64,000 bases of DNA from Trileptium ribeirensis (taxonomy: Eukaryota > Nematoda > Enoplea > Enoplida > Thoracostomopsidae): the NCBI GenBank assembly GCA_030248225.1, contig JASANE010018669.1, forward strand, positions 42,162-106,161. The letters run 5' to 3'. This document shows, piece after piece, positions 13,501-25,500 of this stretch. The notes below the pieces were generated by a model. The model was not told where the DNA came from. It was given only the letters and a program-made list of their open reading frames with translations, and ran no database searches. Numbering within the stretch: the stretch's first letter is position 1; every line of letters starts with the position of its first letter. Both the position numbers and the translations under genes were made by a program.

Positions 13501-16500
13501 TATACGATACGGGAACATTGATATGGTATAGCAACGAACAGGATATAATACAACAGGTTATAACAAATCAGCAAGGGTATCATTGAACAACACAGCATAG
13601 GCAATAGTATATATTGACATAGGTGCAAGTTTGTGAGTTTATGACGGGTACGACGGCGTAACGTTATCTTTCTCATCTTCGCATACGAATGAATGAACTA
13701 TAACCGCAGGTACAACAGTTTCCCTAATACGGTGTATAACAAACTAATCGTAGCTCCACGTTCCTATAAACTTGCTCTTCTAAAATGATCACCAAGTTGC
13801 GCATTTTCTAGGCCTAAATCTATGCTCTTTTGTGACCTAAAATTACTCTGGAAGTTGCCATTTTATCGTCTACGATCGTGAGCCAGCATCGATTCGAATC
13901 GGGCAAGGTGAAATACTTCCTAACCGACATAGAGGTCCCGGTAAGAAAAGATTGGCACCAAATTTCCTAACTTTTCAGAATTTCCTAGCACAAGACTTAC
14001 AACCAAACTTTATAACATGTGTACATTAATTGTAACTTACCAACAATAGGAAAATTTGACGGCCAAATTTTACCTAAATTTGCACATTTCAAGAAGGCGC
14101 TGGATCGAGCCGGATCCAGGGAAAATGCTAAATCGTCAGTTTTGAGTTTCAATCGGGGTTCATGAAGAACCTTCGTTTGCCTTCAGTTCGGCGGAACGAT
14201 ACTCTTTGTTTCTACCAAAAACTACGGCTAAACAATAAGTGGCAAAGAAAAAAAATCCTGACTACTAAACTCATAAGTAATAGTTCGGATATTCTATGTC
14301 CTAATACAAATTTGCTGGACGGTAGTCGGTTCATGTGCCATTATATTTAGTCACTCCATTTTAAAGCTCCCAATCCTTCTCGCGTTTATGGAAGGATTGA
14401 AGGGTTGCCTCAGCCTGCAATTTTCATTACCAGTAGGATCGTATAAACGTAACACGGTACTCTTAAGTAATTCGACCTATGGTAATGTGAATTCATTTTT
14501 CGATGTGGTGGCGAAGTTTGTCCTGTTAAGTTCTACTAATATTTATAAATGAGCAACTGGATAATTCTATGAATTTTGAGTTGTTTTTTTGTTCCCTAAA
14601 GATTTTTTGAACAATTTTATTTATGAAAAGTTATATTCTTGTTGAATATTGTTGTCGTTCTAGAGACATTATTGTACTAACTTTAATGACAAAACCTGCG
14701 ATTTAAAATGTCAAACTATCGCATGCTTGTTCGTGCTAGGGCCTTAATTTTAGTAGCAATTTGAAACTAGCTGGAGATTCTCCGGACTTTTAGTAATAAT
14801 CAAAACACATTACATCAATAATTAATTTTTGTTGCAATCTTAGAACAATTCTATTAGTAAGATATTTAGTAAAACGCGTAACATAAATGTCAAATTCATG
14901 TGATGGTTTGCCGCACGGTGCGTGTGGGCCTTTAAATTTATTTTCGCAGTTACCAAAGATTTATTAGCAATTTAAAATGATTTTATGTTGTTGTTTTGCT
15001 AATAGTAGTAAAAACCTTAAGAGTTAAATTTGAGGTATTGTTACAGATATTTAAACTTATTTTTAGAACATTAGTAAAATTTTGTTAAAATTCTAAGAAG
15101 TTTAAAGTGTTGATCTAGGACTAGCTAGCCTGGATCAAGGTATATATAAACTGAGCTCTCATTCGATCGGCGAGTCAGTCGCGATCGGAGATCTCATAGT
15201 AAGTAGTCACTTTAATTTTATTGCTTAGCTTAATTGCCACAGGGCACCTTGTTATTTAATACCGTTCTAGCTAGGCAGTAATTATTACAAGCTAAGACGT
15301 ATCGCTGATTCCAATATTAACAAAATTTGGGGTTCATTGAAAGCAGACGGGCTGCTGCGAAAATTTTACTATTGAGAGCACAGGGGTGCACCATTTACTA
15401 GTGGGTCTTTGAGAGCACACGGGGTGCTCCGCATTTTCTTGGGTTATTGAGAGCAGAGGGCTGCTCCGAAAATATTTTTCTGTTTATAGCAGAGTTCTTC
15501 TCCAAAATTTTCTTGAGAGCACAGGGGTGCTCCGATAAATTTTATTGCTTAGGTTGAGCTTAAGTCAAAGCTTAGGCCGGATCGGAGGATCCACCTTGTA
15601 GCTCATAAAATTTGCTTGAGCATTAATTTTAATTTATTATTTGGATCCTTAGATCCACCTTGTCAATTCGAACAACTCATTACTTTATTGCCGTACTATT
15701 ATTTATCTTAGTAATATTAAGTTAGGTGCTTATTTTATTTGTGTAGTAAGTAAAGTCCTAGGTTCTGAGTGCTACCATTACACAAAGTCATCGTTGGAAA
15801 GTTGAAGAATTTTATACCCATTTGGACTCGCTTCGCTACAGTAATACCCTAATACAAATTCGCTGCGGGCTTAAGGGTTTACAAATGTGCTATCCAGAAA
15901 TGCGCTATCCCACTTCGCAAAGAAGGATCTTCGCACGGACGCCATAATTGGCGGCCCAGAGCAGAAACTCTGTGTGGGTCGGCAAGAATTAGTTAAACTA
16001 TTAATTCGTCCTATGCGCAATTTCTTAGGCTCGCGAGTTAACTACACAGCTAATCTTCACTCGAAAATGAACACTACGGTGGAGCTTGCGAATGGACCAC
16101 TGCCGAAGCAATGAACTGCTCTGGGGCTATTCCCAATTTCCAAAAGCTCAATCGGGTTAAAAAAATTGGTTGGCTTAACTAACTTCTTAACTATAGGTAT
16201 GCCCTAACTTGATTTCTTGAATTAGAAATCATTTTACAATAACTTTGGATCGCTCATCATCGCTGCGAAGCGATGGTACAAGTGTGGCATGTGATACTTC
16301 TCAGCTGACAACCGACGTATCAGGGGCGTTCCAATATGATCATTCCCTTTGTTACTGTCGTCAAGTTACTCTAAATTAATTGTATCACTATATGGTATCA
16401 ATGTATGGCTTTAGCCAACTTTCAGGGCTTCGGGGCAGGTGTTGAGATTAAATCCAGCTAAACAAAAATCCATTTGCGACTAAACCTACAAATAACGATG

Positions 16501-19500
16501 GCCTATGGGCCATCGACACTACCCTAAGAGTACTTAAGCTGTCGTTATTTCAACGTAAAACGACTCTCATAAGAGCTCTACTTGCTATGAGATTGATCAA
16601 GCCTTTTCCATTAACTTCTACCGATGAAAGCAGATCCGTCAACAGCGGATCCGGCGATTGTTATAACCGCCGCAAGTTTTCCTATCAATTTAACTCGGTT
16701 TATGCCCTTAGATTACTCGGCCTTTCTCTATGAAATTTTGCTTAGAGGTTGAGTTCGGTCTATATTTGCTATTTACTAGGACTAGGTCAACGGTACTCTC
16801 AAAAACTGGTCCGTCGTGTCGTGAAATTCCGATAGACCCGATATCGCTTCTAGCGATATCGCTAAATTTTGTACACAAAATTGTTGCCATTTGCAACGAG
16901 AAATATCAACGCTAGGAAAGTTGATATTTCGATCGCGTTATCGGCATATCGGAATTTCACGACACCGACCGCTTTCGTGCTGCATTGAAGAAAGCTTACA
17001 CGCACAGGAAAGAGCAATATATCTGAAATATACTGATGAAGGTATGTGGTAAAGCTAAACCGAAACCTAAGTACGAAAGTATCTATGGAGAAGGGAAATA
17101 ATGAAATTTGTGTAAGCCTTGAGTGGATTTTGCGCTGCTCAGGTCCATATTTTTCATTATTTTTGAACGGGCCACGGCTTTGCCGGGCTCAGTAGCGGGC
17201 CTCTATTTGTTCAGTAAAAATCATCAAAATTCCTGGAAGGAATTTTGAGTTATTACCTGTAGAAATTTTAGGTTGGGCCGGACCCCTTTCGAGTCACCGG
17301 ACAAACAAACCCGGTGAATTCTTTTACCTGAAGGTCTTATTTGAAAGACCACACTCGATACTAATAATTAGCAAAGGTTAAACGAAATCCTGGAGGGAAT
17401 TACAAAATATCCAAAATTTAAGCTCAAGGTGGGGCAAGGAATGGTTGCTACGAAGAAACTTTCAAAGTTTCAACAAAATCCCTGGAGTAACTTTAAAGAA
17501 ATCGGTGTAAATGTGATACGATGGATGCATATACATACACGGTTACGGTTATACGTATACGAACAAGGATACAAATCGTATATACAGGTATAATCAAGTT
17601 ATCAATTCAAGCGTGCATGTGTAAGAACAACGGTATAAATGGGTACGTAACAATCGATATGATCATGATTATAATATAAAAATCAAATACGCAATGGGTG
17701 CCTTTATGGCAAGAACAAATTTAGGGTACGACAAAGAATAGCAATAATAATATGCAACATCCGTTTCGCGATTAGTAACAATACTCATTTTGATCACCAA
17801 AAACGTCGGCGGTGCAGACCGAAATACTGGGAATATATATAGTTATATAGCGAGGTTAGCGGGCACAGCGATTTGTGTTTTGTGACACGTATAAAGTGGC
17901 TATAAATGAGGTGACAACGTGGTCTCACGCGGTCGGTCCGTTTATATGAGGAAATTCACACGCAATTTCGTTGGTACAAAAGATCCTTCTTTACAGATCT
18001 GCCAATTACATAATATATATATACTGAGGCGGGGAAAAGCCATTGTTGCTGGGGATTCAGTTCCAGGAAACATCAGTAACTCAAATTCATAAAAGTTGTC
18101 CATTAGCATGTGGCCAGGATTCATCTATCTCGTAACGATCCAGCATGGATATGCTACATATATTTATGAATTTTATTGTTCCCTTTTTATATCTAGCTGT
18201 AATGGAAGTGTAGCTGTCAGTTTACAATTCACCAGTACGCTACTCACCACAATTGACTTTCGCCTGACCAGCGAGCAGCGAGCGAACAAAAAACAAAAAC
18301 ATAAAATTATATTTTCTCACGTGCAAGTTGTGACCGAGCAACGAGCAAACAACTAACTAGCAGCGGTCAGTTACGGAGAGTATTGTATTACTACAATTAT
18401 CTCGCGAACGTAGTTATATCTATAGTTGCCATTATGTATAATTACTTTGTGACAGGCGTTTTGTTTGATAAATATACAATAATTCTAAAGTATAGATTAT
18501 AGTTTTGTTTTTGATATTATTCTTGGAGCCTCTTTGCGGTTTTTCGCTTGCAACATATGTTGTTACAAAGCACAGGTACCTGTATGACCAGATTTGGCAC
18601 AGGGCCCTTAAAAACCAGACGTTCAATTATTATAAGACATCAACATACAAAATAAGAAATTTTCACGATTTTTCCTCGTAGCGTGCTCAATCGAAACTCC
18701 ACAAGCTCTGTTTCAAAAATATGTTTTTGGTGCGATACGACTTACCACGAATTTTACCTGCACCACTGGAAACAACACAGTTGTAAGTCATACTGATGTG
18801 CAACTATAATTAGTTGTGGGCCACATATTGGAACTTATTGAAGGAAAACTTTATCTAATTACGGATATTGTTCTGTTACTCGCCACACCTTACAGTAAAA
18901 CCAATTTTTTTTGCTATTCGTTCGCGAAAGATTAAAAGCTTTTCAATTTTGATACGCGAATTTTCTCGTAAATTTCCCACGAACGAATCTCACAAAATTT
19001 TATATTGTTTATGTCTGGTCGTATTTGTTAGTCTCATTAAATACAGACATGGATAAATTCTTTGCGTTCGAATAATGTGTGTCTTTTCGCATCCAAAAGA
19101 AATTGCGTCCATCCGCGTCTGAGATAATATTGATTTTGTTATTACTGTGGCGAGCGAGTGCATTTGCCAATCGAAATAAAATTATTGTCTGTAGTCGCCA
19201 GCCACGTCACGCTAATGGTCGCGATATGAGTATTACACGTTTTACGAGAAATTTGACTCATGGTGTTTGTTATAGGGGAATTGGAATGTTTATTGGAGTC
19301 GATATGGTTGCCGATAGGGTCAGAAGAATGCCTTTCAATGCTGAGACATTACGATCAATGCTCTATACGTGAGTGCTGGTATTTAATTTGAGTTTTTTGT
19401 AATAATAATTTTTAGCTCTACCACGCGGCCACTAACACGCTTTAGCACTAACATGTCGAGGTACAAGCTACATACACTAAGTCGATGATTGACCCTACCT

Positions 19501-22500
19501 TAGTGAACAGTATTTAATTTTTATTGGATACTATTACAATAGCCAATAGTAATTTATTTTGTTTTTGCGATTGGAGATCTCCATTGGAGTGCCATATAAA
19601 CGGGATAACCTAATACGGGATTGTCCCAAACCCGTCAGCTTGCAAGTTTACTTCAAACACCAGAGGCCAAATACATAATTTTGGCCAAAAAATGGAAGTT
19701 TGTTACATCTGAAGTTTATCATTTGAATTTTGAAATTCCCAGGAAAATGCGAAACGTCACAAGGAACTATTTTTATAGTCTATCTAATTCCTGAGTTTTC
19801 AACATATCTGGTTAAACTTCTTGCTCAAAGTATATGATATATTTTTTAAACTTTCTCGTAAAAGCCTTGGCACAACAGGCCATGTTGAATGTTGTACGGT
19901 TTTCTTGGTTATAACTTGGATGAGATTAATAGTTCTTAAAAAATTAAAACAGCGGATAATTCAAGAGTCTAGATCTGTCTGCAAATAAATATTGACTGCA
20001 GTAAATAAACACTGTATCATAAATTTGTTTTACTATGAAAACAGAAAAAAGAATAGAAATCTATACAGTTTTGAAAATGAAAGTCTTTTGAGTTTCCAAA
20101 CTAAACGGTAACCCGAGACGGTCAAATGAAATATTTTCGTGCCCTTTGCCTTAGGCAAATATAAGCACTAAAATGGATTACCTAAAGCCGCAATATTCTA
20201 CGAATAAACGTCTTCCCAAAAAGGCATAATAAATATATCTACCATATCTATATCTGTCGTATCTATGTAACATGATCTTAGAATCATGGGTTTGACGCTT
20301 TTATACCTTAAGATCTTTTAGCCTTAAATGATAAATCATCACTGTTGCCTTCAGCGGTTGTTGTAGAGAATGGCAAATTCAAAACATTTAATAGTCAATG
20401 ATGAGTGTCAAACCACATAAACATTAATTTAAGGCATCTGCAAATGTTACAAAACAACAACTTAAGACGACAGGAAAATAAAACATCGTCAGAACTGGGC
20501 TCTCCAAATTGGGGGGTGGGGGCGGCCCCCTGGCATTTTTTGGTTCCCCCTGGTCCAGAACGTGCTCCCGGTTCATGCCCCCTGGCAAAACTTTCAGGGT
20601 TGAGAGCCCAGCAGAGTTCAACCTGCCTTATAGGTAGTGTTCGACATGACTAATTAAGAAACCGAATTAGCATGGTCACACGTTCACCCGATTTTCATAT
20701 TTGCAATTTAATCCATCCAAACATCAAAATAAAAATTTTGATCCAAATCCCGCATCCTAAAGAGCATCGTATCAAAGCATTATATGAGACTTATATTGGC
20801 TTTACACAATGAACCTAATTTGAATATATCTGGACCAGTTTTTATATAATAATGTGGTTTTTCGGGCCCATTTTATCAGCTTTTTCGGCGGAAGATGATG
20901 GGATCGGCCTTCGTTTGAACTAAAGGGATACACATAAATAGGGATTTGAAGTTCTCAAATGAATTATCGCTCTATTCATTCCGCCCAGCCAAATTTGAGT
21001 TGTGTGTGTCACCCTAAAACGATACCAGACAAGGTCAAATTTCATCGCTGAATTGCTAGTAAGAATTTAACTAAGTACACCGACAATCAGTTTAATTATT
21101 AAGGTGGTATTAATTAATTACCTGGCTCGTCTAATAAATCGTTTAAGCAGACGAATAATAACTCAGCGCAGCATTAATCAGCCATTTGAGCATTGCTTGG
21201 ATTGACTAGATATTGTAGCTGGTCCTTAAATAAACAACGTTCTATATTCGTAATGTAGCAAAAGTATATATAGACAATGATAAGGAACTCTAACCAAAAT
21301 TACATAAAACTAATTCCAAACCAGCCGAGCGATTCACTAAGAAAATAATGCACCACCGTCCAAGACCAGAACGCTATCATTTTTACGAAGGGCATCATCG
21401 TCCCAGTTGGACCATCAGGACAATCGGTATTTTCGTCGGAAGAATAGTTTATTCAAAGCTGCCACATTTATGAATCATTCACTGCTGTTACACCACTTAC
21501 TCCTTTAAGGAGTTATACCTTAGTGAATTTAGAGTAGATTCCGTTAGTGTAGAGTGAGTTAGTGCAACTAAATTGTTATATTCACTAGTGAAGCTCGCTT
21601 GCGAGCCAGAATTCGAGTGGTGAGAACAATCCCCCGAAGCAGAAGTGTGAAAAATATTTGCCACACAATATTGTGACGCTCGCAATGAGCTTGTCGGCCC
21701 AGAAAATCCCATATCCGACACTAAAACCAACAATAAACACACAATCAGGTGCTTTTCCCATGACTTGTCAACTAAAATTTCGAAAACGTCATTTTTTTAT
21801 GCCAAGTATGAACCAGAAGTGTAAAAAATATTTGCCCAACAATATTTTTAATACTTGCAATGAGTTTATCTGCCCAGAAAACCCCATATAAGACACTAAA
21901 AGCAACAAAAAACACACATTAACTTAGGTGCATTTCCCACGCTTTTCACCAAATATGAAATTTGGCGCCAACTATAAGCTTATAGACTCCAGATTGGGAA
22001 GTAGTTGAAAAACTTGTTATATATCATTGGAAAGCTCTGGTAAAGCTACATGGAATAGGCCTATTAGCTTGCGGATACCTCGTGTACTTATTGAAAAAAG
22101 TCGCAAAAACTGGAGGGGGTGCCCGAAAAATGGACCAAAATGACGTCATTTTGCCCAATAACATTTCTCACGGCAAAAAATTCAAAAATCGGGCTCCGTC
22201 ACTACACCTAAATCGACCATTGCGGTTCGAATGTGCTATCCGCCTGACCGTTATCGAGATCAAGGTGCAACACACAGACACACACAGACAGGACCTCCTG
22301 AACCCCCCTCCAGAGCCAAAATTGAAAATTCTCGTTCCACTCGAATTCAATAACTAAAATTATTCTTGATGATCTGTACGCAATACGTAACCAAATAGAT
22401 TACTGAAGACTGACTAGAGTCTGGAAATCAAGGTCATTGACCCTAAACCCATTGAAAACCAATGAAAAGGCATGAAATATGCACGTTTGACTGTATATGG

Positions 22501-25500
22501 CCAAATCATTGTATTCAACATACTGAAAAGCTGCTGTATAAAGTATTTTTGATTCGTGTACCAAATACTGAATACATATTATTTTGTAGAAATCGGGTTA
22601 ATGAACACTAAACTCAGACGTATGAAAAGGCTTGAGATACTAGTGCTGGAATCTAGATAACCAATCCATCGTATTCAGCATACCGCAAATATATATCGTC
22701 AAGTCTTGTTGACCTGTACACAATATGTAACCAAATAATATAAGACATTGTATGTTCTGGAAATCGGGTTCATTAATAATGTAAACCTATTGAAAATCCA
22801 TGAAAAGGCTTGAAGTACGCCGGACTCAAAGTAACCAAATCATTGTATTCAGCCTACAGAAATACAAAATATCACCATTGTTGATGCCCTGCACGCAATA
22901 CATGACCGGACAATAGTGAAAGCGCGCTACATTTTGGGGATCGAGTTCGTTGATCGTAAAACCCTTGAAATCCCATGAAAAGATAATCAAGTTGTGCTCT
23001 AGATGGTTATTATCGTGCTTTGATATCTTAATATGTTTGGGAGGGGTCCCACAAAAAGTCTTAGTCATCAAAGTTGTCGCGAAGAATGGGCTGATAAACC
23101 ATGGTAGCAGTATGGCCAGATTTGGCAAAGAACCTTAAAAATCTGTTTTTGCCATTTTGACCTCGTAGATGGGGTCGAACTGTTAGCGTTGAACTAAAGG
23201 GCACATTTTCGTCACTTTTGCTTTCGAACAAAAGATTTTTTACAAAAATTTGTGCTTGTTTCTAACCGTAACTGTACACGTAAAGTAGCTACATACAATT
23301 GCATTAGTTTCAGTTTGTCAGAGTAGCTGTGATATGTCAAGCTGTTTCTCAAGAGCTGTTAAGCAAACTTTCCTATCTCTAGGTGTCATACAAGAAGAAG
23401 TCTACTGGTCAATTGGAATAATTGTGCTAGGTGTATTGGCGCTGCAAAGTAAAATGAAATGAATATCGCTCGAAAAAAGGAGAATATAAATCAATGTGTA
23501 ATGAAGGAGTTGCATTTAAAGGCAATGAAATAAACTAATTCGGTTCGATATCAAAATATATTATCAAGTTCCGTTCGAAGGCATTAAAGTGAACCAATTG
23601 AGTTCGAAAACCGTATATCAACTAGTTCTGTTATAGCTTCCGGCGTGAGTGGTAGTAATCGGCGACTTAGATACCATAATCAGTAAGATCGTAATTGTAA
23701 TCAGTATAATAAGACGAGATTGGATGTGCGAAGTCAAGCGGTAGCTGTACTGGAAAGCACTGGTAAAGCTACATGGAATAGGCCTATTAGTTTGCGGATA
23801 CCTCGAGTACTTATTGAGAAAAGTGTCAAAAACTGGAGGGGGTGGCCGAAAAATGGCCAAAATGACGTCATTTTGCCCCATAACTTTTTCACGGCAAAAA
23901 AATTCAAAAATCAGGCTCCGTCACTACACCTAAATCGACCATTGCGGTTCGAATGAGCTATGGTGCATCAAAATCCGCCCAACCATTATGGAGATCCAGG
24001 TGCGACAGACACACAGACAGGACCTCCTCAACCCCCCTCCAGAGCCAAAATTGAAAATTCTCGTTCCACTCGAATTCAATAAAAGTTGGACGTTGCAAAA
24101 ACGAGGCCTTCTGATGGCACCGACCATGCCAACGCCACACTTAGCCTGATATCCAATGCCCGGAAATGCGTTTGCTTGGCAAATGTCTTTCACAGATCTT
24201 GGTCCGCACCCCGGATTAGGTAATATATACCAGAGAATTTGGGCTTGCACCGGTGCCAGTTGTCTTTACAGAAATCACGCAAACGATCTCTAGAAATTGC
24301 AGCAAATGTGGGCGGTGAGCTGTTTACTGCTTGTAACATTCGTTGATATTCGTAGATTGTGAAATGTTCCGTGCTCGATGTCGCGAGAAAATAATCCTAT
24401 GTGAAATATGACACAACCCCTCATTTCCTTCCGATTGAAAGCCACCTTGGACATGTTTTAGTTTAATCCATTACATCAAGGCTAAAATTGTAGAGGTGAT
24501 ATTGAACGTTTTCGACAAATCGGTTCAGACGAGGATAATCGTGACTTGATCGGCTTAATGTTTCCGGCAATTGTCAAAAGTCTGATCGAAATTTTCCTAG
24601 CGCTCTATCCCAATTGATCTAATGCATGTACTATATATTTGTATACATGTTTCTAAACATTGCTACATGACAATAAAGTCAAAGCTAACTGAAAACGCTG
24701 AAAAATGCATAAACACCACTTCAACTGGTGACATCGTCATCTAGGCAGACGTTTAAACAGTTGGAAATTACCTTGCCCTCAGCCAAACGTGACGATGATA
24801 GTCATAGGTGCGCGAGGTTCGTCGACTTTAGGTGGGGTGCCTTCCGGCGAGCGTGGGGTGGTAATTCAAAGAGGAAAATTTTTAAAAAATTTTAGGGACT
24901 ATTAATTTTGACAAATGTCACTAATTTTTTCTAATTTATTCGTATTTTTGCTAGTTTTCAATTATATTTCCAAAATGTTCCAAAATTTTTGCCAATTTGA
25001 ACCAAATTTACAGAATCCATTCAGAAGGTTTCCCAAATTTAGTAAAATTATCGAGCCCACTTTTTTGGTTCCGACGGAGCGGGGTACTCGGCCTTCAGGG
25101 ATGGGTAAATGTAACCATGGCGGGTTGTTCCCTTAGGGGTTAATCCTGGTAAAAATAGGGCGACTCTCGGAACAGGCAGGGCATGTGTCTCTGAAATCAC
25201 ATTGGAAGGCATGCTTCCGGCACCAGTAAATAAAGAATGATTTTATTTCGGAATGAGGTTTTGCATTCTAGAAAGAAGGGTTTATTCAGTATTTGCATCT
25301 TAGCCTGTCCCGGGTTCAAAACCCGTTAGTTAATGCCTGTTCATCGAAGTCTGGATGTAGCCGTTGAAGAAGGAACAGGTGTGTCCAGGTTTCCACTGAT
25401 CACCAAACGGACACAATAATACATTTTATACTAGTGAAGCTCGCTTGCGAGCCAGAATTCGAGTGGTGAGAACAGTCCCCCGAAACAGAAGTGTGAAAAA

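Larger units (their letters stand above)
12420..17950 (+). repeat. R1 interspersed repeat, copy 2 (longest copy)
   Basis: Starts right after HINE copy A with the R1 start, CGCTACTGCA then ACTTCCAAAAC. It matches copy 1 at 12425-12840 (to 3102-3470) and 16250-17520 (to 3766-5160); the 12900-16240 part is missing from copy 1. An ORF at 15887-16114 (75 codons) has no recognised domain. A promoter-like block and two sets of hairpins lie inside. No intact retroelement protein. The right edge is uncertain. Confidence 0.5.

Noticed and set aside
13890..13910. GATTCGAATC, a tRNA B-box-like motif
   Set aside because: No cloverleaf, A box or acceptor stem can be drawn around it.
15341..15532. Regular short repeats considered as a CRISPR-like array
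   Set aside because: Repeats are degenerate, the spacing contains no variable spacers, and the sequence is from a eukaryotic intron.
15887..16114. 75-codon ORF in R1 copy 2, considered as gag remnant
   Set aside because: No zinc knuckle or capsid motif, and not preserved in R1 copy 1.
17038..17085. CTGATGA ... GAAAC resembling a hammerhead ribozyme core
   Set aside because: Stem II would be only three pairs with a bulge, no cleavage-site stem could be found, and the homologous R1 copy at about 4600 lacks the core.
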